Source: Verrucomicrobiales bacterium (lineage in GTDB: Bacteria > Verrucomicrobiota > Verrucomicrobiia > Limisphaerales > UBA11358). Taken from it: DNA of 64,000 nt. A model generated the notes under the pieces. It had not been told where the DNA came from and ran no database searches. It saw nothing but the letters and a program-made list of their open reading frames with translations. Of the stretch, positions 17,052-25,923 are shown piece after piece. Each line of letters begins with the position of its first letter. Within the stretch, counting starts at the first letter, position 1. Both the position numbers and the translations under genes were made by a program. The stretch is from NCBI GenBank assembly GCA_028712475.1, contig JAQTQB010000002.1, positions 496,001 to 560,000 on the forward strand, in the 5' to 3' direction.

Positions 17052-20000
17052 ATGTTTAAAAAAGTTCTCATCGCCAATCGTGGCGCGATTGCCTGCCGGA
17101 TCATCCGCTCGCTCAAAAAAATGGGCGTGGGTTCGGTCGCCATTTTTTCCGATGCGGACGCGAATTCGCTTCACGTCTCGCAGGCGGACGAGGCGGTGGG
17201 CATCGGCGGCTTGACGGCGGCGGAAAGCTACCTTGATTTTGAAAAAGTTTTCGCTGCGGCGCGCAAAACCGGCGCGGAAGCGATTCATCCCGGCTACGGT
17301 TTCTTGAGCGAGAACGCCGACTTTGCCGAGGCTTGTGCGCGGGAAGGTTTTGTCTTCGTCGGACCGACGCCGCAGCACATGCGTGACTTCGGGCTCAAGC
17401 ACACCGCGCGGGCGCTGGCGCAGCAAAACGGCGTGCCGATGCTGCCGGGCAGCGAATTGCTCGACAGTCTGGCGCACGCGCAAGCGGAAGCGGCGCGGAT
17501 CGGCTATCCGGTCATGCTCAAAAGCACCGCCGGCGGCGGCGGCATCGGCATGAGGATGTGCGGCGATGAAGCCGCGCTGGCCGAGGCATTTGAATCCGTG
17601 AAACGCATGGCCGCGAGCGCCTTCAAGCAGAGCGGCGTTTATCTCGAAAAATTTGTCGGCGTCGCGCGGCACATTGAGGTGCAGATCTTCGGCGATGGAA
17701 AAGGCAACGTCGTTGCGCTGGGCGAACGCGATTGCTCGGCTCAGCGACGCAATCAAAAGGTCGTCGAGGAGACGCCCGCGCCCGGCTTGTCGGAGGAATT
17801 GCGCCGGTCGCTGCTGGATTCCGCCGTGCGGCTGACGCGCGAGGCGGGTTATCAATCTGCGGGAACGGTCGAGTTCGTTTTCGATGTGAAGGAACTCAAA
17901 TTTTACTTCCTTGAAGTGAACACGCGGCTGCAGGTCGAGCACGGAGTGACCGAGGAAGTCACCGGCGTTGACCTCGTGGAATGGATGATCAAGCAGGCGG
18001 CGGGCGAACTGGATTTGTCCGGCTTCAAAGCCGCGCCGCGCGGCGCGTCCATTCAAGTCCGGCTTTACGCGGAAGATCCGAACAAGAATTTCCAGCCCAG
18101 CTCCGGCGTGCTGACGGAAGCTGTTTTTCCGGCGAAGGCGCGCATCGAAACTTGGGTTGAGCGTGGTTCGGAAATCCCGCCGTTCTACGATCCGATGATC
18201 GCCAAGATCATCGTGAAGGCGGCGACGCGGAAAGAAGCCGTGGCCGCGTTGCAAGAGGTGCTGGCCGGGACGAAGGTCGCCGGCATCGAATGCAATCTCG
18301 AATATCTCCGGCAGGTGATCAGCAGCGAGGAATTCGCCGCTGGCGACATTCACACCAAATGGCTTGCGACGTTTCCGTATCGGCCTGCGACGATTGATGT
18401 CATCGAGCCGGGCACGCAAAGCAGCGTGCAGGATTATCCCGGACGCACCGGCTATTGGGCCGTAGGCGTGCCACCGTCGGGACCGATGGATGATTACGCG
18501 TTTCGCGTGGCCAACGAACTGGCCGGAAATCCCACTGACGCGGCCGGCTTGGAAATCACGTTGAGCGGGCCGGTGTTGAAATTCAATCTGGATGCGACCA
18601 TCGCGCTCACCGGCGCGGTCATGGAAGCCGACCTCGACGGCAATCCGGTGAACTTCTGGCAAAGCATCCACGTCCGCGCCGGCAGCGTCTTGCGCCTGCA
18701 GAAAATCAAGGCGGCCGGTTGTCGCGCTTATCTCGCGGTCCAGGGCGGCTTTGACGTGCCGGATTATCTCGGCAGCAAATCCACCTTCAGCCTCGGAAAA
18801 TTCGGCGGTCACGCCGGTCGCACGCTGCGCCACGGCGACGTGCTGCATGTGCATCGCGTGGCCGAACCATTCACGACCATGCGCACCACACCGGCGGCGC
18901 TGGTGCCGAAATACAATTCGCATTGGGAGATCGGCGTGCTTTACGGCCCGCACGCCGCGCCGGATTTTTTCACGGAAGAATTCATCGGCACATTTTTCAC
19001 TACGGACTGGAAGGTGCATTACAATTCCAACCGCTCCGGCATCCGTTTGATAGGCCCGAAGCCCGGCTTCGCCCGCACGGACGGCGGCGACGCGGGCCTG
19101 CATCCCTCCAACATCCACGACACGGAATACGCCATCGGCACGATTTGTTTCACGGGTGACATGCCGATCATTCTCTCAAAAGACGGCCCCAGCCTCGGCG
19201 GCTTCGTCTGCCCGGCGACCATCGCCAAGGCGGAATTCTGGAAGGTCGGCCAGCTCCGGCCCGGCGACACGATCCGTTTCGTGCGGATGAAATTAGCCGA
19301 GGCGCTCGCCACCGAACGCAGCCAGGATGAGGCGATCCGCAAGCTGGAGGGAAAATCGTTTTCGTCCGCGCCGAACCTCGTCACGAAACAATCCGCGCCG
19401 AGTGAACTGGCAATCCTCCACAGCATCCCGGCGTCGGCCACGAATCCCGGCGTTGTTTACCGGCAGGCGGGCGATAAATTTCTGCTGATCGAATACGGGC
19501 CGCTCGCGCTCGATTTCGAGCTGCGCTTTCGCGCGCACCTGCTCATGGAATGGTTTGCGACGCATCCGGTGGAAGGCGTCATCGAGCTATCGCCCGGCGT
19601 GCGTTCGTTGCAGATCAATTTCGACAGCCGCGTCATTTCGCTGGAAAAGCTGCTCGGCATTCTCGTGCAGGCAGAGAATGAATTGCCCTCGGTTGATTCG
19701 CTCGAAGTGCCGACGCGCATTTTGCGGATGCCGCTGTCTTACGATGACGCTGGCATCCGGCTCACGATTGAAAAATATCAGCAGTCCGTCCGCGCCAAGG
19801 CGCCGTGGCTGCCGAGCAACATTGAATTCATCCGCCGCATGAACGGCCTCGACAGTGTTGATCAGGTGCATGAGACCGTTTTTGCCGCCAACTATCTCGT
19901 GCTCGGCCTCGGCGACGTTTACCTCGGCGCGCCGTGCGCGGTGCCCGTTGATCCGCGCCATCGTTTCGTGACTACGAAATATAATCCCGCGCGCACGTTC

Positions 20001-20669
20001 ACCGTTGAAAACGTCGTCGGCATCGGCGGCGTTTACATGTGCATCTATGGAATGGAAGGACCGGGCGGCTATCAACTGTTTGGCCGCACCGCGCAGGTCT
20101 GGAACACATATCGCAGCTCGCGCGAATTTGAGCCGGGCAAACCTTGGCTGCTTCGCTTCTTCGACCAGATCCGTTTCTATCCGGTGTCGGCCAAGGAACT
20201 CCTCGATTTCCGCCAGTCGTTCCTGCACGGACAGGTGAAGCTCGACATCCAGGAAGATATTTTCAGTTTTCCGAAATACCGGAAATTTTTGCAGGATAAC
20301 GAGGCGAGCATCACAACCTTCCGCAACCAGCAACAAAAAGCGTTTGCCGAAGAGCGCGAGCGTTGGGCGATTGACGGCTCCGGTGCGGTGGAGACCGAAC
20401 CGGAAGTCGAAGCCGTGGCTGATGAAATCTCTGTGCCGCCGAACGGACAGCTCATCGCCTCGCCCATCACCGGCAACGTCTGGATTGTGCTGGCGAAGGA
20501 AGGCGACCGCGTGACTGCCGGCCAGAAAGTCGTGGTCGTCGAGGCCATGAAAATGGAGGTCGGCGTCGAAGCGCCGTTTGCCGGCGTCATCACAAAAATG
20601 GCCGCCGTGCCGGGCAAACTGGTCAACGCCGGCCAGCCGCTGGCGGTCATCGAAAAGGAGAATGTATGA
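17052..20669 (+). CDS. Urea/guanidine carboxylase (biotin-dependent)
   Basis: 1205 residues, the full length of single-chain urea carboxylases. Order: biotin carboxylase (about 1-450; KSTAGGGGIGMRMC ATP loop, FLEVNTRLQVEHGVTE), AHS2/KipA half (about 455-770; PGTQSSVQDYPGRTGYWAVGVPPSGPMDDYAFR), AHS1/KipI half (about 800-1040; GLGDVYLGAPCAVPVDPR), and a C-terminal biotinyl domain with Lys1167 in VVEAMKMEV. It carboxylates urea to allophanate or, as shown for homologues paired with carboxyguanidine deiminase, guanidine to carboxyguanidine. The two associated genes downstream favour the guanidine reading. I cannot place the published substrate-deciding residue reliably by eye. Confidence 0.93.
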   Translation: MFKKVLIANRGAIACRIIRSLKKMGVGSVAIFSDADANSLHVSQADEAVGIGGLTAAESYLDFEKVFAAARKTGAEAIHPGYGFLSENADFAEACAREGFVFVGPTPQHMRDFGLKHTARALAQQNGVPMLPGSELLDSLAHAQAEAARIGYPVMLKSTAGGGGIGMRMCGDEAALAEAFESVKRMAASAFKQSGVYLEKFVGVARHIEVQIFGDGKGNVVALGERDCSAQRRNQKVVEETPAPGLSEELRRSLLDSAVRLTREAGYQSAGTVEFVFDVKELKFYFLEVNTRLQVEHGVTEEVTGVDLVEWMIKQAAGELDLSGFKAAPRGASIQVRLYAEDPNKNFQPSSGVLTEAVFPAKARIETWVERGSEIPPFYDPMIAKIIVKAATRKEAVAALQEVLAGTKVAGIECNLEYLRQVISSEEFAAGDIHTKWLATFPYRPATIDVIEPGTQSSVQDYPGRTGYWAVGVPPSGPMDDYAFRVANELAGNPTDAAGLEITLSGPVLKFNLDATIALTGAVMEADLDGNPVNFWQSIHVRAGSVLRLQKIKAAGCRAYLAVQGGFDVPDYLGSKSTFSLGKFGGHAGRTLRHGDVLHVHRVAEPFTTMRTTPAALVPKYNSHWEIGVLYGPHAAPDFFTEEFIGTFFTTDWKVHYNSNRSGIRLIGPKPGFARTDGGDAGLHPSNIHDTEYAIGTICFTGDMPIILSKDGPSLGGFVCPATIAKAEFWKVGQLRPGDTIRFVRMKLAEALATERSQDEAIRKLEGKSFSSAPNLVTKQSAPSELAILHSIPASATNPGVVYRQAGDKFLLIEYGPLALDFELRFRAHLLMEWFATHPVEGVIELSPGVRSLQINFDSRVISLEKLLGILVQAENELPSVDSLEVPTRILRMPLSYDDAGIRLTIEKYQQSVRAKAPWLPSNIEFIRRMNGLDSVDQVHETVFAANYLVLGLGDVYLGAPCAVPVDPRHRFVTTKYNPARTFTVENVVGIGGVYMCIYGMEGPGGYQLFGRTAQVWNTYRSSREFEPGKPWLLRFFDQIRFYPVSAKELLDFRQSFLHGQVKLDIQEDIFSFPKYRKFLQDNEASITTFRNQQQKAFAEERERWAIDGSGAVETEPEVEAVADEISVPPNGQLIASPITGNVWIVLAKEGDRVTAGQKVVVVEAMKMEVGVEAPFAGVITKMAAVPGKLVNAGQPLAVIEKENV

Positions 20670-22468
20670 GCGAGGCAATCCATTTTGATTTAACCGCGCT
20701 GCGCCGCGCCTACGCTGATGGCACGCTGACGCCGGAGCAGGTCATCGAGGAAGTCTTGCGCCGGGCCGACAACGCCAGGCATCCAAATGTTTGGATCGCA
20801 AAAACGGGCCGCGAACGTCTGCTCGAAATGGCGCGCGCATTGCCGCCAGCCCCCACGGAGCAATTGCCGCTTTACGGCGTGCCGTTTGCCATCAAGGACA
20901 ATATTGATCTGGCGGAAACTCCGACAACGGCCGGCTGTCCTGATTTTTCCTTCCTGCCGCCGGAATCGGCCACCGTTGTCAAACGTCTCATCGCCGCCGG
21001 CGCGCTGCCCGTCGGCAAAACCAATCTCGATCAATTCGCCACCGGACTCGTCGGCGTGCGTTCGCCATATGGCGTTTGCGAATCGGTTTTTGACAAGCGC
21101 TACATTTCCGGCGGCTCCAGTTCCGGCTCGGCGGTCGCAGTGGCTGCGGGCATGGTGACATTTTCGCTCGGCACGGACACGGCGGGATCGGGGCGCGTTC
21201 CGGCGGCGTTCAACAACATCGTCGGCCACAAACCGACGCGCGGACTGTTGAGCAATCGCGGCGTCTTTCCCGCCTGCCGCTCGCTGGATTGCGTTTCGAT
21301 TTTTGCCGGCAGTTGTCACGACGCGCAGGCCGTGCTCGACGTGGCGGCAGGGTTTGATTCCGCCGATCCTTATTCGCGTTCACGGCCAAAGGGCGGCGTC
21401 ACTTTTTCAGAGAAATTCCACTTTGGCATTCTGGCGCCCGCGCAACGGGAATTTTTTGGCGACACTGAAGCGGCGGCGCTTTACGAACAGGCCATCGCGC
21501 GATTGCGCGGTTGCGGCGGCGAACCGGCGGAGTTTGACTACACGCCGTTCGCACAGGCGGCGGCGCTGCTTTACGCCGGGCCGTGGGTGGCAGAACGCCG
21601 CTGGGCTTTGGGTGAATTTTTCGACCAGCACGGCGACAGCATTCATCCCGTCGTGCGCGGGATCATCGGCGGCGCGGCGAAGCATGACGCGGTGGCTGCG
21701 TTCGACGCGCAGTATCGGCTGCAAGCCCTGTTGCAAACCACGCGCGAGATTTGGAAGAAACTGGATTTGCTGCTGCTGCCAACGACCGGCACGACGTATC
21801 GCATCGAAGAGGTGCTGGCCGATCCGGTCCGTTTGAACAGCAATCTGGGGCATTACACAAATTTTATGAACCTGCTCGACCTGGCGGCGGTGGCGTTGCC
21901 CGCCGGGTTTCGGGCGTCGAACGGCCTGCCGTTCGGCGTCACGCTCATCGCGCCGGCGTTTTCAGACGATGCGTTGCTGTCGTTGGGCGGGCGTTATCAT
22001 TTTACGCTGGGCGGAAACATTGGCGTTACTCCGGGGAAAATTTCCGGACAGCCGCTGCCAAAGGAAAAGAGCGAAGGCGTCCTGCTCGCGGTTGTCGGCG
22101 CGCACTTGCGCGGACAGCCGCTCAATCATCAACTCACGTCGCGCCGCGCGCGGTTTGTCCGGCAAACAAAAACCTCACCGCATTACCGGCTTTACGCGCT
22201 TGCCAACACGCAGCCGCCCAAGCCGGGCCTGCGGCGCGTCGCGGAAAAATTGCCGCACGGCATCGAGATCGAAGTCTGGGCGCTGAACGAGGCGGCCTTC
22301 GGTTCGTTCGTCGCCGAAATTCCACCACCGCTCGGCATTGGCGCGTTGGAACTGGAAGACGGCACCAGTGTGAAAGGTTTTCTCTGCGAACCCATCGGGC
22401 TGGAAGGTGCGCGCGACATCACGGAATTCGGCGGCTGGCTGGCTTTCCGTCAATCTCCCGCCAAATAA
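20666..22468 (+). CDS. atzF: Allophanate hydrolase
   Basis: 600 residues. The N-terminal amidase-signature domain (about 1-450) has the catalytic Lys in PFAIKDNID and the Ser-cisSer-Lys region YISGGSSSGSAVAVAAGMVTFSLGTDTAGSGRVPAA. The C-terminal allophanate-hydrolase domain (about 470-600) ends GLEGARDITEFGGWLAF, the typical end of the family. It converts allophanate to ammonia and CO2 as the last step after the carboxylase. It overlaps the carboxylase stop by 4 bases. Confidence 0.94.
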   Translation: MSEAIHFDLTALRRAYADGTLTPEQVIEEVLRRADNARHPNVWIAKTGRERLLEMARALPPAPTEQLPLYGVPFAIKDNIDLAETPTTAGCPDFSFLPPESATVVKRLIAAGALPVGKTNLDQFATGLVGVRSPYGVCESVFDKRYISGGSSSGSAVAVAAGMVTFSLGTDTAGSGRVPAAFNNIVGHKPTRGLLSNRGVFPACRSLDCVSIFAGSCHDAQAVLDVAAGFDSADPYSRSRPKGGVTFSEKFHFGILAPAQREFFGDTEAAALYEQAIARLRGCGGEPAEFDYTPFAQAAALLYAGPWVAERRWALGEFFDQHGDSIHPVVRGIIGGAAKHDAVAAFDAQYRLQALLQTTREIWKKLDLLLLPTTGTTYRIEEVLADPVRLNSNLGHYTNFMNLLDLAAVALPAGFRASNGLPFGVTLIAPAFSDDALLSLGGRYHFTLGGNIGVTPGKISGQPLPKEKSEGVLLAVVGAHLRGQPLNHQLTSRRARFVRQTKTSPHYRLYALANTQPPKPGLRRVAEKLPHGIEIEVWALNEAAFGSFVAEIPPPLGIGALELEDGTSVKGFLCEPIGLEGARDITEFGGWLAFRQSPAK

Positions 22469-22476
22469 ATTTTATC

Positions 22477-23199
22477 ATGAACAACGAAACCATTCTGTTT
22501 GAGGAAACGCTGCCGGGCGGCGGGCTTTGGTCGTGGCGGCTGCAGCGGCACACGACGTTGCGGCTGACCGACCTGGAAGGCGGCGCGAATGCCGGCATCA
22601 TGGCCTACAACGCCGATCAGCCGCTCGACCGGCTTAATCTGCCGGACACGCTCAAGGCGCAATACACCGCCAAACTCACACGCGGCCATGTCCTGATGAG
22701 CGACATGGGCCACGCGCTGCTTTCAATCACCGCTGACACGGCGGGCTGGCACGATCCGCTCGGCGGTCATGGCAACGCGGCGCAGGTCAAAAGCAAATAT
22801 GGCGTGGCGACGTATCAGGAAAAGCGCAACGACTGGTATCGCAATGCGCATGACAATTTTCTCATCGAACTCGGCAAGCATGGTCTCGGCAAACGCGACC
22901 TGGTGGCGAACGTGAATTTTTTCAGCCGCCTCGACGTGGACGCGGAAGGCGTGATGAAATTTCATCCAGGAAATTCAAAAGCCGGCGCTCACGCTGACTT
23001 GCGCGCGGAAATGAACGTGCTGGTGGTGTTGAACACCTGCCAGCATCCGCTTGACCCAAATCCAAAATACGCGCCGAAGCCGGTCAAGCTGACCGTGCTG
23101 AAAACGCCGCCGCCGGGGCCGGACGATTTCTGCCGCAATTTACGGGGCGAAAACCAGCGCAGCTTCATATTAACCGAACGACTTTTTCTGGGAGCCTGA
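22477..23199 (+). CDS. Urea carboxylase-associated protein 2 / carboxyguanidine deiminase subunit
   Basis: 240 residues starting at ATG 22477; a longer open frame begins far upstream inside the allophanate hydrolase gene and is an artefact. Family motifs are [50 protein letters not shown] and [23 protein letters not shown]. Homologues pair with the next gene and have been shown to form carboxyguanidine deiminase (CgdAB), converting carboxyguanidine to allophanate. The gene lies 8 bases after the hydrolase stop. Confidence 0.9.
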   Translation: MNNETILFEETLPGGGLWSWRLQRHTTLRLTDLEGGANAGIMAYNADQPLDRLNLPDTLKAQYTAKLTRGHVLMSDMGHALLSITADTAGWHDPLGGHGNAAQVKSKYGVATYQEKRNDWYRNAHDNFLIELGKHGLGKRDLVANVNFFSRLDVDAEGVMKFHPGNSKAGAHADLRAEMNVLVVLNTCQHPLDPNPKYAPKPVKLTVLKTPPPGPDDFCRNLRGENQRSFILTERLFLGA

Positions 23200-23201
23200 A
23201 C

Positions 23202-23849
23202 ATGAGCACATTTATTTTGACCGAGAGCCGACTTGATCCGGCGAGGGCCGTTTACGATTTCACGCTGCCAGCCGGCGACGGCTGGATGCACGAAATCAAA
23301 CGCGGCCAGACCTTTCGCATCGTTGACCTGGACGGCAATCAGGCCGTGGACACGCTGTTTTACAACGCGCACGACATGAGCGACCGCTATTCGGCGCAGG
23401 ACACCATCCGCGAGCAGGGCGGCATTTATCTGACGACTGGAACGAAACTGATTTCGAGCGAAGGCAATCTCCTCGCCACCATTGTCGCGGACACCTGCGG
23501 CCGGCACGACACGATCGGCGGCGCGTGTGCGGCGGAGAGCAACCAGGTGCGTTACGCGCTCGACAAGCGCTGGATGCACAGTTGCCGCGACACGTTCATG
23601 CTGGTGATCTCGCGCTGGGGACGCGGCGTGACGAAATGCGACATCACGCACAACATCAATTTTTTCATGAACGTGCCGGTCACGCCGGATGGAAAACTGT
23701 CGTTCGCGGACGGCGTCAGCGCGGGCGGACGGTATGTCGAGCTGCGCGCAGAAATGGATTTGATCTGCCTGATTTCCAATTGCCCGCAACTGAACAACCC
23801 CTGCAACGCCTACAACCCCACGCCGGTGCGCCTGTTGATCTGGCCATGA
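23202..23849 (+). CDS. Urea carboxylase-associated protein 1 / carboxyguanidine deiminase subunit
   Basis: 215 residues. Motifs are [68 protein letters not shown] and [34 protein letters not shown]. It is paralogous to the preceding gene (same LDG/YNA.D core), consistent with a heterodimer. Presence of both subunits next to a carboxylase and an allophanate hydrolase is the hallmark of guanidine-assimilation operons. Confidence 0.92.
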   Translation: MSTFILTESRLDPARAVYDFTLPAGDGWMHEIKRGQTFRIVDLDGNQAVDTLFYNAHDMSDRYSAQDTIREQGGIYLTTGTKLISSEGNLLATIVADTCGRHDTIGGACAAESNQVRYALDKRWMHSCRDTFMLVISRWGRGVTKCDITHNINFFMNVPVTPDGKLSFADGVSAGGRYVELRAEMDLICLISNCPQLNNPCNAYNPTPVRLLIWP

Positions 23850-24217
23850 AAAAACCGTTCCGCCAATTGAGCGCCTTGCTTTTGATTGCGGCCCTGGCCG
23901 TGACGTTGACGCTGCTGGTTTTGGATGCGTCGAATAATTTGCGCCTGACTTTCATTCATCAGCGGACAGGCGCGCTGTCCTTCATGCTGATCGGCGCGTC
24001 CTACATCAGCCTGCTGTTGAGCGTCCGGCGTCCGTGGCGGGAAAAAATCAAGGGCCTGCTGCTCGGCACCGGGTTTCTGCTATGGGGCAGCGAGCAATTC
24101 CTGCAGCCCGGCCCGTTGGTGACGGTCATGGACAGCATGGTGGTTTTGATCTTTGTGGCGGACTTGACCTTGATAATCCTGAATAACTTGAGGCACAAGG
24201 GAGATGAGAAGCTTTAG
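23846..24217 (+). CDS. Small polytopic membrane protein, unknown
   Basis: 123 residues starting at ATG 23846, overlapping the previous stop by 4 bases. Three to four hydrophobic helices are visible ([50 protein letters not shown] and a C-terminal [14 protein letters not shown]). No family is recognised. It is the last gene of the operon and might assist uptake or simply be a hitch-hiking membrane protein. Confidence 0.7.
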   Translation: MKKPFRQLSALLLIAALAVTLTLLVLDASNNLRLTFIHQRTGALSFMLIGASYISLLLSVRRPWREKIKGLLLGTGFLLWGSEQFLQPGPLVTVMDSMVVLIFVADLTLIILNNLRHKGDEKL

Positions 24218-24233
24218 CACGCCATGCATATTT

Positions 24234-24323
24234 TGGCGGAAGGGGTGGGATTTGAACCCACGGTAGGGTTGCCCCTACTCCTGATTTCGAGTCAGGTGCC
24301 TTTAACCACTCAGCCACCCTTCC
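24234..24323 (-). tRNA. tRNA-Ser(CGA)
   Basis: The reverse complement folds into a class II tRNA: acceptor GGAAGGG/CCCTTCC, D-arm GCTGAGTGGTTAAAGGC, anticodon stem CCTGA/TCAGG with loop CTCGAAA (anticodon CGA), a long variable arm (GTAGGGGCAACCCTAC) and T-arm GTGGG-TTCAAAT-CCCAC. The 3' CCA is encoded. The gene's 5' end faces the integrase. Confidence 0.96.
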
Positions 24324-24378
24324 GTTATGTTGAATTGATTGCCTAAAATGCTGGTTTTCACATTTTACAACTTGCGTT

Positions 24379-24400
24379 TTCTATACTGCCATTCTATACT
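24379..24400. repeat. Direct repeat TTCTATACT x2 before the integrase
   Basis: TTCTATACT occurs at 24379-24387 and again at 24392-24400, ending at the integrase start codon. It may be an operator or arm-type integrase site. Confidence 0.45.
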
Positions 24401-25564
24401 ATGTGTATGAAGACCAATTCATCAGATAATACAGAACTGCGCTGGCAAAAAACGCCCGTGGCGAACCTAGTCCGCCACGTTCAATCAAGCAACTATTATG
24501 CGCGAATCCGCGTTCGCGGCAAGCTGATTTGGAAATCGCTCAAAACCGACCGCATAAGCGTAGCCAAGCTGCGTCTTGGCGATTTCCACAAGGAGGAACG
24601 GCAGCGCGCCGCCGCACAGACGGCAGTTGCGCGGGGAAAAATGACTTTGGCCGACGCCCTGCAAACCTACCGCGAGCGGCTAAACGGCGACCAGTCGCTC
24701 AAAGAACGAAGCAAAGCATACCGGGAGGAACGTATTACGGCTTTGCTAAAATCATGGCCCGATCTCAATCAGATGGATGTTGCCCAAATCTCCAAAGCCG
24801 ATGGCTTGGCTTGGGCCGCGCGATTTGGGAAAACCGCGAGTCCGTCGGCTTTCAATAATACCATCGGAACATTCAAGTTGGTTTTGGACATCGCCGTTGA
24901 AGCCGGTGCGCGTTACGACAATCCCGCCGTTCACATCAAACGGAAAAAAATCCGGCAGAAGCAATTGCAGCTTCCGAGTCAAAAACATTTTGTTGAATTG
25001 ATAAATACTATCAGGAACGGGGACGGCGGCTGGGCGGAACGGTGCGCCGATCTGGTGGAATTTCTGGCATATAGCGGATGCCGAAAAGGTGAGGCGGCGC
25101 GCGTCAACGGCCGGGACTGTGATTTTGAAAAAGGCGAAATCACAGTTTTGGGCGACCCCGCCACCGGAACCAAGAATTGGGAAATTCGCCGCGTCCCCAT
25201 GATTTCTGATATGCGCCGACTATTGCGTCGGCTGCAAAAGGAGCGCGGTGAAACTGAATTTTCAAACAAGCCAGTCATGCTCATCCACGAATGTCAGGGT
25301 GCCATTGATACGGCTTGTAAAAAACTCGGTATCGTCCGTATCACGCATCATGATTTGCGACACCTGTTCGCCACTCGTTGCATTGAATCCGGCGTTGATA
25401 TACCGACAGTCAGTCGCTGGCTCGGCCACAAGGATGGCGGCGCGCTGGCGATGAAAGTTTATGGACATCTGCGCGACAGTCATTCTACTGAGATGGCGCA
25501 GAAAGTTCGTTTTCACGAAAGTGAACCGACCACGAATGAGACAACCGCGAAATTGAAGGCGTAA
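24401..25564 (+). CDS. Tyrosine recombinase (phage-type integrase)
   Basis: 387 residues. An N-terminal SAM-like core-binding region (about 90-190) is followed by the catalytic domain. The catalytic set is visible: Arg in AYSGCRKGEAAR, HxxR in ITHHDLRHLFATRC, His in WLGHKDG and Tyr in KVYGHLRDSHS. It starts at 24401, with a second ATG at 24407. It lies 77 bases from tRNA-Ser and reads away from it, and is probably the integration enzyme of the element extending to about 29.9 kb. The stretch is visibly less GC-rich than the preceding operon. Confidence 0.92.
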   Translation: MCMKTNSSDNTELRWQKTPVANLVRHVQSSNYYARIRVRGKLIWKSLKTDRISVAKLRLGDFHKEERQRAAAQTAVARGKMTLADALQTYRERLNGDQSLKERSKAYREERITALLKSWPDLNQMDVAQISKADGLAWAARFGKTASPSAFNNTIGTFKLVLDIAVEAGARYDNPAVHIKRKKIRQKQLQLPSQKHFVELINTIRNGDGGWAERCADLVEFLAYSGCRKGEAARVNGRDCDFEKGEITVLGDPATGTKNWEIRRVPMISDMRRLLRRLQKERGETEFSNKPVMLIHECQGAIDTACKKLGIVRITHHDLRHLFATRCIESGVDIPTVSRWLGHKDGGALAMKVYGHLRDSHSTEMAQKVRFHESEPTTNETTAKLKA

Positions 25565-25569
25565 TCGTT

Positions 25570-25923
25570 TCAGCGCTGCTCTGCTTTTTCCTCAATTTCA
25601 ATGGAATTGACTGATGCTTCAGTTCCGGCCAACGACGTATATCGATCCAGTGCGGGCAGCAGTCGGACAAATTCAACGCAGCGGTCTTGCAGCGCCAGTC
25701 CCAATTCGCGCAGATTTTTGCCCGTGATCAGCACCGTGCGTTTCAGGAATGACAGCGTAAGCGTGTCCTGCCCTTCGCCGGATTCAAATTTGACGAGTTC
25801 CAAATGATGGCACGGCAGCAGGTAAAAACTGTTTGCATCCAGTTCCAGCCGTAAATTCTCCACCGGGGTGGGATTGTGGTTGACGCCCGTCCTGATCTTG
25901 TAACAGGGACTTTCAGTTCTCAT
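25570..25923 (-). CDS. Hypothetical protein coupled to the relaxase
   Basis: 117 residues with no recognised family. It is a mostly beta/alpha soluble protein (FYLLPCHHLELVKFESG, DTLTLSFLKRTVLITGKNL) with an acidic C-terminus. The start overlaps the relaxase stop by 4 bases, so the two are translated together and this is likely a transfer accessory or element-maintenance protein. It converges with the integrase gene, 5 bases apart. Confidence 0.6.
   Translation of the reverse strand: MRTESPCYKIRTGVNHNPTPVENLRLELDANSFYLLPCHHLELVKFESGEGQDTLTLSFLKRTVLITGKNLRELGLALQDRCVEFVRLLPALDRYTSLAGTEASVNSIEIEEKAEQR

Noticed and set aside
17013-19118. Minus-strand open frame of 701 codons
   Set aside because: Antisense to the carboxylase gene; composition of a shadow frame.
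21751-22476. 5' extension of the urea carboxylase-associated gene
   Set aside because: The extension runs out of frame through the allophanate hydrolase gene; the family starts at ATG 22477.
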